DNA of 64,000 nucleotides from Girardinichthys multiradiatus (GCF_021462225.1 NC_061800.1:2800501-2864500); one strand, 5' to 3'. Counted from the stretch's first letter, positions 53,015-64,000 are shown. Numbers and translations are program-made. Notes: generated by a model not told the origin, from the sequence alone.

Positions 53015-53542
53015 GGGCTCTTTATTAGGTACACCTAATACGCAAATTTCTAATCAGCCAATCACATGGCAGCAACAGCATTTAGGCATGTAGACATGGT
53101 CAAGACAATCTGCTGCAGTTCAAACCGAGCATCAGAATGAGGAAGAAAGGTGATTTAAGTCACTTTGAACGTGGCATGGTTGTTGGTGCCAGACGGGCTG
53201 GTCTGAGCATTTCAGAAACTCCTGATCTACTGGGATTTTCACACACTACCATCTCCAGTGAGCGGCAGTTCTGTGGGTGCAAAGGCCTTGTTGATGCCAG
53301 AGGTCAGAGGAGAATGGCCAGACTGGTTCGAGCTGATAGAAAGGCAACAGTGACTCAACCACTCATTACAACCTAGGCATGCAGAAGAGCATCTCTGAAC
53401 GCACAATACGTCGAACCTTGAGACGGATGGGCTACAGCAGCAGAAGACCACACCGAGTGCCACTCCTGTCAGCTAAGAACAGGAAACTGAGGCTACAATT
53501 CGCACAGGCTCACCAAAATTGGACAATAGAAGATTTGAAAGG
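53015..53542 (+). mobile_element. Tc1-like transposon, 5' half only
   Basis: It begins with the terminal sequence GTACACTCACCGGGCTCTTTATTAGG. The transposase N-terminus follows from ATG 53137: LSHFERGMVVGARRAGLSIS, the paired-type helix-turn-helix, then RTLRRMGYSSRRPH. There is a deletion around 53250 and a stop at 53374. Homology ends at about 53542, before the catalytic domain, directly against an L2 copy in opposite orientation. Confidence 0.85.
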
Positions 53543-53544
53543 GT

Positions 53545-54830
53545 AGCCAGGTGTAGCTTCTAGGAAGAGAAAAGAGGGAGAACATAAAGTTAAAAACTGA
53601 AATAACAGCAAATAATGCAGAATTAGAGAGTAGTGTGAGAATGTAGTGAAGAGGGTGAAAGTTGTCATTATGTCCTCCAGCAGCCTAAGCCTATAGCAGC
53701 ATAACTACAGAGATAGCTCACGATAACCTAAGCCACTCTAACTATAAGCTTTATCAAAAAGGAAAGTGTTAAGCCTAGCCTTAAAAGTAGACAGTTTTTC
53801 CATCTAGAGCCCACTGATGGCAATTGTTATATTAAAAACCACAATGATTGGGATACCTCTCTCTGTCAGATTGCCCATAGCCATTGGAAAAGAGAGGGGG
53901 TCATACAGGTAGCAGAAATGGAGGGTGTGTTTGCACCTCAACCATAACTGAGCCGGTTTAGGCTAAACCCGACTCCCCCTTACTCCATCCAACAGGGAGG
54001 GAGGAAGGCTCCCTCCCTGATAACCTAAGCCACTCTAACTATAAGCTTTATCAAAAAGGAAAGTTTTAAGCCTAGCCTTAAAAGTAGACAGGGTGTCTGA
54101 ATCACGGACTAAAACTGGGAGCTGGTTCCACAGGAGAGGAGCCTGATAACTAAAAGATCTGCCTCCCATTCTACTTCTAGAGACTCTAGGAACCACCAGT
54201 AAACCTGCAGTGTGAGAACAAAGTGCTCTGTTAGGAATGTATGGAACAATCAAATCTCTGATGTATGATGGAGCTAGATCATTAAGGGCTTTATATGTGA
54301 GGAGGAGAATTTTAAATTCTATTCTGGATTTAACAGGGAGCCAATGAAGGGAAGCTAAAGTAGGGGAAATATGATCTCTCTTTTTATTTTTCATCAGAAC
54401 TCTTGCTGCAGCATTTTGAATCAGCTGAAGGCTTTTAACTGCATTTTGTGGACATCCTGATAGTAGCGAATTAGAATAGTCCAGCCTTGAAGTAACAAAT
54501 GCATGGACTAGTTTTTCAGCGTCACTCCTGGAAGGATATTTCTAATTGTGGCAATGTTCCGGAGGTGAAAGAAGGAAATCCTAGAAACCTGTTTAATATA
54601 GGATTTAAATGACATGTCCTTGTCAAAAATAACACCAAGGTTTTTTACTTTATTACTGGAGGTCAATTTAATGCCATCCAGGTTAAGTGATTGACTAAGC
54701 AGTTTCATTTTTAAAGACTCCGGTCCAAAGACGACAACTTCTGTCTTGTCTGAATTTAGAAGCAAAAAATTTGAAGTCATCCAAGTTTTTATATTTTCAA
54801 AACATGCTTGTAGTCTATTTAACTAGAAAT
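53545..54830 (-). mobile_element. L2-type LINE, inverted relative to neighbour
   Basis: On the minus strand it encodes the C-terminal half of the L2 reverse transcriptase: MTSNFLLLNSDKTEVVVFGP, LGVIFDKDMSFKSYIKQVS, then to FLFDKAYS at about 54035. The 3' UTR runs on down to 53545. A 3' UTR segment near 53700-54060 is partly duplicated (the AACTATAAGCTTTATCAAAAAGG phrase occurs twice). The 5' part is missing. Confidence 0.88.
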
Positions 54831-55040
54831 AATAATAATAATCATAAGGAAACCATTCTAAGAAAATAAACAGGAAAGCAAAGCTAAGGGAACTAGGAGA
54901 GCAAACTGGGGAGCAGAAGATAACCCAAAACAGAAAACCACAACTAACATGAATACAAGACACAAGTAAGAAATATCTACCTATAAAGGTAAACAAAAAC
55001 ACAAAACCACAAAGTCCAAAACGTCACATCCTGACACAGA
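54831..55040 (-). mobile_element. LTR-like repeat fragment
   Basis: It ends CAAAACGTCACATCCTGACA, nearly the same as the end of the solo LTR at 18530-18552, with the same A-rich lead-in (AACATGAATACAAGACACAAG). It is the end of a related LTR in minus orientation. Confidence 0.55.
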
Positions 55041-55142
55041 TCACAGTATGCTTTAATTGCAACAAACTCTAGTAGTGCAATATACAGTATAAAGCTTGCT
55101 CATTCCCAGGCTAGATAAGATATTATAGACATTCTTTAGTCA

Positions 55143-55640
55143 ATGTTTAGAATTAATAGATTGGGTAGGTCAGTCAAATTAATATGGAATCGGGCTCACA
55201 TAGGAGTTGAAGGTAACGAGCTTGCGGACAGGTATGCTAAAGAAGCTACAAAGAAAACAGAGATTACTCTTTTTGTTCCTTACAGCAAGGCTGAGGTAAA
55301 AAGTATTGTGAAGGAAGAAGTGAAAGGGAAATGGAAGGAAGAGTGGAATAAAGAGCAGAAAGGGAGATTTTATTTTGCTCAATCCAACAAACACTGGGTA
55401 AAATGAGGGTGACATCAAGAACCAAAAGGGATGAGGACATAATATCTAGGCTTAGATTTGGTCGTACAGGTCTGAATAAAAGTTTAAGAGGAACTGATAA
55501 CACTCTACTGGACTTTGTAATTGTGGCCGCTCTCAAGAGATTGTTGAGCATGCAATTATAGTTTGTACCAGGTATAGTTGGGAAAGACATATTCTTCAAG
55601 ATAAGTGTCTTGATCAAAAAATACAGTTTAACTTAACTGA
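55143..55640 (+). pseudogene. LINE fragment with RNase H domain (I/Nimb-like)
   Basis: It encodes the end of an RNase H domain (WNRAHIGVEGNELADRYAKEA), then after a stop ISRLRFGRTGLN and a Cys/His cluster with IVEH and CTRYSWERH. RNase H followed by such a C-terminal zinc-like motif is typical of I-clade/Nimb LINEs, not of the L2 elements nearby. Stops break the frame. Confidence 0.65.
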
Positions 55641-56217
55641 GTTACTTTGTCTAAAGTCTGGTCATTGTTTAGTTAGAGCGTTTCTTCAGTTTCTCTCTCT
55701 TTATTCAAGACTGAACATTTCCTCCAAGCTCCCGTACTCACTCACCTTTCTCCCTCAGTGGATCGACCAGCAGAACCTGGACTCCTCAACGACCCCGCAG
55801 TCATTTCTTGTTTGTCAATGAACCTGTTAAACCTGAACTCTTCCTCCGTAATTGTTGCCTGCACTAGAATCATCTGGTTATGTGCCATGCCAGAAGTTTG
55901 TTTCCCATAGGAAATTAGATGGGCAACTCTGAAAAGATTAGAAAACAATGTAATGCTTATGTAACAATGTACATTTATTTTACTTTTTTGGCATCACAGC
56001 CATCAAACCCTTATTATAATTGCTAAGTAAACTGCTGCATGTTTCTACTGGTATTTTGACAATTAATGTCCATGGTGAGCTCTTTGAGAAAGAAAGGCCT
56101 CCTTGCCATCGCCCTAATGTTTAGCTTCCTCCACAGATTCTCTATCAGATTCAAGTCAGTCTCTCTCTGGGCCACTGCAAAAAGTCAATATTACTTCAGT
56201 CAGCAGAACACAATCTG
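55641..56217. other. Intergenic, unassigned
   Basis: No gene was recognised. A segment near 56090-56170 (CACAGATTCTCTATCAGATTC) resembles the reverse strand of a Tc1-type transposase DNA-binding region only weakly. Confidence 0.35.
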
Positions 56218-56540
56218 GTGCTGCACGGTGGCGTAGTTGGTAGCACTTTTGCTACCAGCAAAAGTGCTGCAAGGCAAAAGTAGGAGTTTGCATGTTCTCC
56301 CTGTGCATGCGTAGATTCTCACAGGGTACTCCGGCTTCCTCCCACAGTCCAAAGACATGCCTGTTGGGTTAATTGGTCTCTCTAAATTGTCCTTAGGTGT
56401 GTAAATGAGTGTGTGCTTGGTTGTATGTATGTTGCTGTGCGATGGAGTGGCGACCTGTCCAGGGTGTACCCTGCCCATAGACTGCTGGAGATAGGCACCA
56501 GCTTCTCCGCGACCCAATATGGATGAAGCAGTATAGAAAA
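56218..56540 (+). mobile_element. Teleost SINE of the CACGGTGGCG family
   Basis: The head GCACGGTGGCGTAGTTGGTAGCAC is box A-like. Conserved body phrases follow: GGAGTTTGCATGTTCTCCC, GGTTAATTGGTCTCTCTAAA, GGCGACCTGTCCAGGGTGTACCC and GGAGATAGGCACCAGC. The region usually carrying box B has been replaced by a short palindrome at 56243-56267, so the pol III promoter is broken. Confidence 0.8.
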
Positions 56541-56649
56541 TAGTTTTAGGCTCTAAATGTACATGTTTTCCTGACATATGTAGGCCTATATTGTGTTAAA
56601 CAATTGTTTTTTATCAAATTACCAATGGCACAACTATTGGTATCAAAAA

Positions 56650-57260
56650 CAATTCCAAACAAAGTAAGCATATTTTGATTTGTACTTTTGTTGGCCAAAG
56701 CTTCAAGAAATGTCTAATTAGTAATCAGTGATTTCCTGTTCTCCTGATGCATAAATATAGAGCAGAATATAACAGAAAACTGTTTGTTTTAGCCACTGGC
56801 CAATAGACTGGAAGAGAAACCAAACTTTTTTTGCCACCACAAATAGTGAGCAAGGTGGTAAGGGAGGGCAAAAATCTCCAAACTTCATTAATGGAGAACT
56901 GCAGCAAAGATGGACGTCTTGGGGTCATCAAGTCTTCATTACAACCATTTAACAAACACTTGAGATGAACAACAAAGTAGGAGTATGTGGGAAATCACCC
57001 CATGCCCATTGTTGGCCAGATCTGTGATGCTATTTCTGTTCCAAACCTTGTTAGAGGGCATGACATGATGAACTATTTGTAGACTAAGTGGTGTCCTAAT
57101 GGCAAAAGGAAGTTGAACAAAGTTTTAAAAGTTATGCCACTTGTCATTTTAAGATTCGTTGACAATCATTTCTACCCACGGGCTTTAACATGGAACCAAT
57201 GTCAATAAGATTATGCTGCTACAATAAAAGACTGATTTGTTTTAAGGTTTTTTACACATC
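56650..57260 (+). mobile_element. Tc1/mariner relic
   Basis: Similar in order and wording to 29780-30345 (AGGTGGTAAGGGAGGGCAAAA, GGAGAACTGCAGCAAAGATGG, TTGGGGTCATCAAG). It represents the middle of a Tc1-type transposase in a badly decayed state. Confidence 0.5.
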
Positions 57261-57634
57261 TTTACCAGAGATATCAACAAACTAATTATTGGTGCCTATT
57301 CTGACAACATTGACCCAAATGCACGCAATGCAGATTTTTATTGCTGTTATGTAAAGGTTGATGAGATGATGCAAGAGGAAATCCATGCCGAGCTATGTTT
57401 TCGCTATTGTTATATGGCTCATGAATGCACCTCTGACTGGTATATTTAATGCAGAGGAGCAGCAAACTCGGGCTAAAGGAGTACGTTACACATACACGAT
57501 CCAACAGTTTCTCTGCTGTATCAGTATGAGTTCCCACAGTGCTATTTCCGGGTTGATCTGATAAGATCTCATTATATGCATCATTTAAACAGCAGACAAT
57601 TATGTGAGCCCCTAATCCCTCTGTCATAATCTTT
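57261..57634. other. Intergenic, unassigned
   Basis: A minus-strand open frame of 113 codons has no recognised domain and is not considered a gene. Confidence 0.4.
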
Positions 57635-57905
57635 CTGTGTTAGATTTTGGGTTTTGGTTCTTTAGTGGTTTCTCTGCACTTTCCTGTCCGTATTCTTCAA
57701 GTTACTGTTCATACTTGATTAGGTTCATGATTTATTCTTGTGTTTAGACTACTTTCTGGATTCCTGTGTTAGAAGTGTTAGTTTTTTTCCCTTATAGACC
57801 TGGTTCCCCTTGTTAATGTTATTTAGTCTCATTGTTTACTTGCTTCTGTTTGCTTAGATGTATCCTGTTACCTCCCTGCACTGCCTACGCATTAGTCAAT
57901 CTCCC
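57635..57905 (+). mobile_element. LTR-like repeat fragment
   Basis: T-rich, plus-sense sequence (TTTTGGGTTTTGGTTCTTTAG, CTGGTTCCCCTTGTTAATG) similar in style to the other LTR-like fragments here. Ends are unresolved. Confidence 0.3.
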
Positions 57906-57934
57906 TCAGTTAGCTCCTATCCTTTATTTTTCAT

Positions 57935-59680
57935 ATTGACAATCTTGAAGACAGAAGTGCAATAGAACTATGTGACACTCTTAGAAATGTTGGTTTGACT
58001 CAACATGTTAAACAGCAAATGCACAAACGGGAGATATTTTGGACTTGATCATCACTAAGGGTCTAAACATTTCCAAGGTATTTGTAACTGATGTTACCCT
58101 ATCTGACCACTTTTCTGTTATTTTTGAAAGCATCATCTCCAATGACTCAGTTAGCCAAAGAGTCTTTATAAGAAAACACATCTTTAAGGATGGTGCTGCC
58201 GAAACCTTTAACCAGATTTACTCTTCTACCTCCACTTTGCCCTGTAACACTGTAGATGAGCTGGTAGACAACTTTCATTCTAAAATCTCATACATGATGA
58301 CTGATTCAGTTGCTCCAATTTAAGTGCAGGTCGTTTCTGGGAAGAAAAAGTCTCCATGGAGAAGTGCTCCACCAGTCAGAAGTGAAAAAAGGGAGTGTCG
58401 AAAAGATGAACGCAGATGGCAAAAGATTAAACTCCAGGTTCCCATTACATCTATATAGAGAGAATCCACAGATATAACTTATAACTGAAAAATGCGAGAG
58501 AATCTTACTTCTCTGAGATCATCAGCAAAAACATTAACACTGCTCGTGCCTTATTTAACATGGTCGACCGGTTAACTAACCCTCCTGTAACTGTAACATC
58601 TGAACTCCACTCTACCAGGGCCTGCAACAAATTTGCTAACTTCTTCACTGAAAAAACCCAAAAGATCACAGGGGCAGTCAGCATATCCACATTAACTCCA
58701 GCACCAAAGTTGTCTCCAACTAGAACTGATTTTGACAAAATTTCCCAATTTCACCAAATAAACTACAAAAACTTATACTGCTATTGAAAAAGAGCAACTT
58801 GGACAAGCTGCTACTGCAAAACTACAGGCCTATCTCAAACCTCCTTTTCATCAGCAAGATTATTGAAAAGCTGTGTTTCAGCAGTTAAACAACTTCCTAA
58901 CACTGACCAGCTGCCTTGATGTCTTCCAGTCAGGCTTCGGTGCTCACCACAGTACAGAGACTCCTCTTGTCAAGGTGTTCAATGACATCCGTATAAATGC
59001 AGACTGTGGAAGAACCACAGTGCTGGTATTATTGGATCTTAGTGTAGCATTCAACAGTTTATCACTCCATTTTATTAGACTGCATGGAAAACTGGGTCGG
59101 CCTTTCTGGAACAGCACTCGATTGGTTTAAATCCCACTTGAAGGACAGGGACTTTTTTGTGTCAGTAGGTAACTTTACATCAGACAGACATCACACAGCT
59201 TCAGTTAATGAAGCTAGAAACCACCAATCAGGCCTGAAACCTGGGTGTAGTGATGGACTCAGACCTGAACCTTCAGAGGCACATAAAGACAATAACAAGG
59301 TCAGCCTTCTATCACTTCAAAAACATCTCTAGGATTAAAGGACTAATGTCTCAGCAAGACCTTGAAAAATGAATTAATGCGTTCATCTTTAGTAGAATTG
59401 ATTACTGCAACGGTGTGTTCACAGGTCTGTCGAAAAAGTCGATCAGACAGCTGCAGTTGATCCAGAACGCTGCTGCCCACGTCCTCACTAAAACTAAGAA
59501 AGTGAAGCACATCACCCCAGTTCTAAAGTCCTTACACTGGCTCCCTGTATCTCAAAGAATAGACTTAAAAATACTTCTCTTAGTCTATAAATCACTGAAT
59601 GGCTTAGCACCAAAATATATTAGAGACGTGTTGTCAGTGTATCAACCACCCAGACCTTTGAGTTTTTCAGTGGCAGGAAC
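57935..59680 (+). mobile_element. L2-family LINE, second subfamily
   Basis: It starts in the endonuclease domain (ILDLIITKGLNISKVFVTDV, LSDHFSV). It continues through PPVTVTSELHSTRACNKFANFF, then the reverse transcriptase start (LQNYRPISNLLF, DVFQSGFGAHHSTETPLVKV, VLVLLDLSVAFN). It ends in [20 protein letters not shown] and LHWLPVSQRIDLKILLLVYK. The YADD-containing segment is deleted near 59190-59210, and frames shift several times, so it is inactive. It is the same subfamily as the pieces at 18725 and 22365. Confidence 0.85.
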
Positions 59681-59835
59681 AGGAGCTAAAGCGTCGCACT
59701 GACCCTCAGTGGCGAGAACAAGAGCTGAAGCATGCTGTTGACCCTCACTGGCGAGGACAGGAGCTGAAGCGTTGCTCTGACCCTCAGTGGTGAGGACAGA
59801 AGCTAAGGAGTCGACAAGGCCCTAAGTGGCGAGGA
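59662..59835 (+). repeat. 39-bp minisatellite, about four copies
   Basis: Units begin near 59662, 59701, 59740, 59779 and 59818 (last one partial). The core is GACCCTCAGTGGCGAG-ACA-GAGCTGAAG. The unit length is a multiple of three and one frame gives repeated DPQWREQELK-like residues, with a stop in the third full unit. Confidence 0.85.
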
Positions 59836-60175
59836 TTTATATGGGCAAGACACAGGTGAAAACAGAGAACTGATTGGCATTAAACAGGTGGACCAGATGA
59901 TGCTGATTACAGGCTGTGTCACAAGTGAACACAAAACATAGCTGGAACTAAAACAGGAATACAAGGATATAATCAAACCTAAGAAACTTGGCTATAACAG
60001 AACATAAACTTAAATGCACTCAAATCAGAATACAAGAATCATAAGAAACTAAACCTAAGTAATGAACTAAAGCCACACGTGGAATATGATCAGAAACAAG
60101 ATCCAAAATACAACTTGAAGAACATGATCAGAAAAGGCTCCAAAACCAAAACCCAAACCCCCTCAAATCATGACA
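59836..60175 (-). mobile_element. LTR-like repeat fragment
   Basis: A-rich sequence with GACACAGGTGAAAACAGAGAAC and ending CCCCTCAAATCATGACA. It is consistent with a gypsy-type LTR in minus orientation, and the 39-bp minisatellite may be part of it. Confidence 0.4.
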
Positions 60176-61229
60176 GACTCACCATGCAACACCCATTCTC
60201 CTGCTTGCACTTTGGTCCTGCTTCACCTCCACACAATATGACCCTCTGCATATACCAGCTACTAACAGATTTAAACTAAACCTCTGGTTAGAATCGAGGA
60301 TGTCCAAATTACAGCAGTGTATCATCAGCATAACTACACACAACCATACACATCCCAATGAAACACTTCACCTGTGTGTGAGTTAGAGAACATGTGCTCC
60401 AATCTGGTGGTGAAGCTGAAGGCAAAACACACTGAGTGAATGGATTACAGGGAAATCACTTAATATCTCTACTTGCATTGCCAAAACATTCCCCCACAAA
60501 CCTGTACACAACATTTTTACATGATGAAAAGTGAAATACAAACAGCATCTGTAATGTCAACTATTATCATTTTGTTATGGGGGTTAGACAAGTCAGCATG
60601 TGGACATCCATAAATTTAGTCTCTTCCACAGTTTGATCTTCAGGGGAAGAGTTTTAGGATTACAGGAAACACGATCTGCTGCAAACAAGGTTGTTTTCCA
60701 GCAAAACCCTGATGTGATCCAGTATGGACTGATTTTGATATACTACCCGGTCCTCCTAAAACACTGCCTATTGTTGGGTCATAAGAAGCTTTATGAATTT
60801 CCTTTTTTTTGTCTACTGTATTACTTAAATCAGAGAATCGCAGATACTGAGGTGTGTAGAAAAAAAAGTTATTGTGTTTTTAATGGAATCTATCAGTTAA
60901 TATTATCTTAAAGGAGCTAAACCTATCCTCTGAACCTTATGCCCCTTTCCCAGAAAAAATCCCAGAAGAGAGTCTCTGATGGATGCATGTCCAGAACACT
61001 TTCCAGCACAGTGAAAACTGCAAGATAAACATAAATGGATTCTCATACAGTGTTTGATAAACAAGGTTCTAAACATAACTGAATGCATTAACTGTAATTT
61101 ATTTCTAAGATTATTGACCAGTTTACTTTGGTGGTGATAGTAGAGTGTGCACTGGTTAAATGCCTGTATGATGCCCAAGTCAATGATCAGGCCAGATGAT
61201 GTTTTACGGTTTATTTAATAAATAGATTC
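60176..61229. other. Intergenic, nothing identified
   Basis: Short open frames only. No recognised repeat except a possible decayed LINE piece near 60250-60320. Confidence 0.4.
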
Positions 61230-61979
61230 TGTCAGGATCTGTTCCATGTCTGTTTGTTTGGTGCTGTTTACTGTGCTTAGCCTCTAGATGGCGTGGAACC
61301 TGGAGAAGAGGTGACAGGTGTTCTCTATCCCCCTGATTACCTGCTGAGGAGTATTTAAGGAGGAGGCTGCCAGCAACTCACTGCAAGAGTGTTGCCCTTA
61401 GTGGTACAGTGCAAGCCACATTACCTTTCTCTTGACCTTGCCTTGTACTTTTGGTAATTTTGTATTTGTTACCTTGCAGGTTTACCTGAACTTGACTTTG
61501 CCTTCTGCATTGAACGCTGCCTGGATTACCGTCTTCTAGAAAGAAGCTATCCAGCTCCATGAACAAAGACTCAAGCCTCTTATTACTTTGTTGGATCACA
61601 CCGGCTGGCAGCCTCCTGATTCCTTCGTTCCTTGGATCTTCTTCTACGAACCCTGTCCACCCTCCTCCATCCACTGCACCAACTTCAGAAACTCTTTGAC
61701 CTACTAAACATCGTGGCACACCAGTATTCAACATCTCCTGTCTCATGGGTAAACAACCCCTTGGTCTCTCCACCCCCTCTGGCGGATATCTCCATCAATG
61801 CAGTAAGGCAGAATTATTATTTAAGAATTTAGATCCAGAGTTATCCCTTGCTTACCGTTCTGTTTATTTTACAGTTAGTATCCCAGTTCCAGTTCCCTGC
61901 ACATTTGATTACACTGTAAATAAACTCATTACCGTTAAACTCAGTCTCCTGAATTGCTTTCTGCATGTGGGTCAAATCT
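61230..61979 (+). mobile_element. Solo LTR of a Ty3/gypsy-type element
   Basis: It starts TGTCAGGATCTGTTCC and includes a GAGTATTTAAGGAGGAGGC promoter-like box. It ends in AATAAACTCATTACCG (poly(A) signal) and CTGCATGTGGGTCAAATCTG, the same end phrase as the sushi-type LTR at 38990-39005 (reverse strand). No coding region follows, and the target duplication was not resolved. Short open frames over it are not genes. Confidence 0.65.
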
Positions 61980-62643
61980 GATCGAAACATTTTTACACAA
62001 TCTTTAGATGCTCTGAATATCTAGAGTGAAAGTGATTTACAACATGTTTTGTTCTTAATATTATTGTGTTATTATTATCTATGTTTTAATTGTAGAAGGC
62101 AAATATCTATAACTGCTTCATCCAGGACCCAAGGTGACTGTTGAAAAGGGTACTGTAGGGCTTACTGAGCAACTTTAAAATTGTTTGTTAAATCTAACAT
62201 TATCCATCCAAAACTTGTAAACTTACTTTTTTCTTTCTCTTGACTTGGTTGTAGTACTGACTTTGTAGGATGGACATCCTTATGCCCTTTAAAGTTGCCC
62301 AATAAACCAGTATTTAACATTTAATTTCCCTTTGGAATTAATAAAGGATTTTTTAATTGAATTGAATTGTATCAATTGTTCCCTCCTGAGATGCAGTGGT
62401 ATCTCTCCCGTCTGAACTTGTAATGCAGCCACCGGTGTAAATTTAGCAGTCACAACACAGTCTCAAAGCTTGATACTGTATTATATCTATTTTTTTAAGA
62501 ATTGAAGATGCTGCTGATTGATATACCAGACATAATCTCGATAATGCAGAACAAATCTTACAAGAGCACCCCACTTTTAACCCCTCAGACATCTCTTATA
62601 TTAATTACTTTTTACATTTATCAATGACTGCCCAATTATTATA

Positions 62644-62644
<1 letters not shown>
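61980..62644. other. Intergenic with a LINE-like tail
   Basis: A LINE-like tail (TTAATAAAGGATTTTTTAATTGAATTGAATTG) lies at about 62336-62370. Otherwise unassigned. Confidence 0.5.
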
Positions 62645-62710
<66 letters not shown>

Positions 62711-62760
62711 TTATTATTATTATATTATACCATTATTATTATATTATACCATTATTATAA
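62645..62760. repeat. (AT)n and (ATT)n microsatellites
   Basis: A run of about 31 AT units to 62708 followed by ATT/ATTATACC repeats. Confidence 0.95.
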
Positions 62761-62871
62761 TATGAACTCAGGTAAGCTTTTTCTCAAACCAAATCCTTAG
62801 GTACTTGAAGGAGTCTACTACTTCCAGTTGCTCCCCATACATTTAATATTAACTTCAATTGACCTTATCCT

Positions 62872-63135
62872 TTATTTAAATACAACTGTGGTTTCTGTGG
62901 TTGTACCTCCAATACAACCACAGAAAAGCTGAATTCCAATTTCAAGGCTCAGGATTCTGCCTTCATTATTGCCTCCTTTTTTAACAATTAAATCCACCTT
63001 CCTTCCTCTTTTCCATATAACACCATCATCTACAAACAATAAAATTCCAAAGGATTGGTCAATACGATGAAATATGTCATCAATCATAACAGAGAATAGC
63101 ACCTGACTAACAATACTTCCTTGCGGAATACACAC
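62872..63135 (-). pseudogene. LINE reverse transcriptase fragment (I/Nimb-like)
   Basis: On the minus strand it encodes CIPQGSIVSQVLFSVMIDDI, FVDDGVIWKRGRKVD, that is the PQGS motif and the catalytic (F/Y)VDD/ADD box of a non-LTR reverse transcriptase unlike L2. It may belong to the same family as the RNase H fragment at 55143. It breaks down after KKGGNN. Confidence 0.65.
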
Positions 63136-64000
63136 CCTCCATTTCTGCTACCTGTATGACCCCCTCTCTTTTCCAATGCTTATGGTTAATCTGACAGAGA
63201 GAGGTATCCCAATCGTTGTAGTTTTTAGTATAACAATGGCCATCAGTGGGCTCTAGATGGACAAACTGTCTACCTATAAGGCTAGGCTTAAAACTTTCCC
63301 TTTTGATAAAGCTTATAGTTAGAGTGACTTTGGTTATCCTGAGCTATCTCTGTAGTTATGCTGCTATAGACTTAGGCTGCTGGAGGACATAATGACCACT
63401 TTCACCCTCTTCGCTACATTCTCAAACTACTCTCTAATTCTGCATTATTTGCTGTTATTTCATCTTTTACTTTATGTTCTCCCTCTTTTCTCTTCCCAGA
63501 AGCTACAGCTGGCCTGACTCTGTGTCTACCTGTGACACCTTTCTGGAGAGGGGCATTGTCCAAGCTTCTGTTGGCAACAACTTAATGCTCACCCTCTAGC
63601 CATGACCCACATGGCCCTGTCATTTAGTGTTTAACCCTTTCTCTCTCCTAGACATGGCAATTGACTGAGCTTTTACTGTGACTAACTCTTTGTGCTCTCT
63701 TTCAGACTCTAACCTTGAAAACTGGCTCTGAGTTTATCTGTTCATTCTTTCTAGGTGAAACGACTAAAGGAGCTACATCCATTAACATTTACTTTACCTT
63801 CCCATAGAAAGGACTCCTGGATCAGTGCTTCTTTGTTCTCTTTGTGTCTCTGCTCTGTTCTCTCAAACCCCCAGTCGGTCGTGGCAGATAGCCGCTCACA
63901 CTGAGCCTGGTTCTGCTGGAGGTTTCTTCCTGTTAAAAGGGAGTTTTTCCTCTCCACTGTCGCTACATGCATGCTAAGTATGAGGGATTGCTGCAAAGTC
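63136..64000 (+). mobile_element. L2-type LINE 3' end, running off the window
   Basis: The first 120 bases are the L2 3' region segment seen reversed at 200-350. Then come the last ORF codons (LKTFPFDKAYS) and the 3' UTR, with GAAGCTACAGCTGGCCTGAC and CAGCCGCTCACACTGAGCC-like phrases. It reaches the right edge without its terminal tail. A reverse-strand open frame at 63751-63996 is not a gene. Confidence 0.85.

Noticed and set aside
57286..57627. Minus-strand 113-codon frame
   Set aside because: It has no domain, lies in repeat-rich intergenic DNA and has no promoter or splice evidence.
61378..61981. Open frames of 66-131 codons on both strands
   Set aside because: They lie within a solo LTR and have no retroviral or host domain.
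48627..62708. Direct repeats considered as a CRISPR-like array
   Set aside because: The repeats are dinucleotide microsatellites without unique spacers, in a vertebrate genome.

Overview
The window looks like ray-finned fish (teleost) nuclear DNA. Its one host gene has fish-type exon structure. It is surrounded by repeats typical of teleosts: L2-type LINEs, many Tc1/mariner relics, tRNA-derived SINEs, sushi-type and Gmr1-type Ty3/gypsy elements, and a Maverick/Polinton. The species cannot be fixed from sequence alone.

From 1 to about 33.3 kb lies the aryl hydrocarbon receptor gene (ahr, plus strand). Nine consecutive coding exons are visible at 2302-2408, 12148-12237, 13310-13442, 14236-14369, 14878-15080, 15257-15366, 23659-23800, 23995-25549 and 28965-29114. 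They have GT-AG borders and matching phases, and they carry the region before PAS-A, PAS-A, PAS-B/ligand-binding domain, a long acidic and glutamine-rich activation region, and the stop codon. The bHLH exons must lie upstream of the window. The introns are large because they are full of mobile elements. These include an LTR element with a tRNA-Asn primer-binding site, a Tc1 copy split by a solo LTR, and a LINE split by a degenerate Gmr1-like retrotransposon with SCAN-like gag sequence and integrase placed before reverse transcriptase.

From 33.3 to 39.9 kb the DNA is intergenic, with Tc1 relics, a SINE and a minus-strand sushi/Tf1-type Ty3/gypsy element that carries an 11-nt self-priming signature.

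The most interesting object is at 39904-50255: a 10.35-kb Maverick/Polinton-type (adintovirus-like) integrated element. It has 211-bp terminal inverted repeats and a perfect 6-bp target duplication (CCTGTT). Plus-strand genes are two unrecognised early-type proteins, a retroviral-type integrase with chromodomain, a penton-like minor capsid protein, a small basic protein, a hexon-like major capsid protein and an adenain-type protease. Minus-strand genes are a capsid-associated protein of unknown role, a small glycine-rich hydrophobic peptide, an unknown protein, and a spliced seven-exon gene whose 259-codon frame is intact. I find no protein-primed DNA polymerase B and no packaging ATPase, and several virion and integration genes carry in-frame stops or an insertion. 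It is therefore a decayed, non-autonomous copy, although one spliced accessory frame is unbroken.

From 50.3 to 64 kb the sequence is repeats only: an inverted pair of L2 LINEs around a Tc1 fragment, RNase H-bearing LINE fragments, a second L2-type LINE, a SINE, LTR-like pieces, a 39-bp minisatellite, an AT microsatellite, and an L2 3' region that runs off the right edge.
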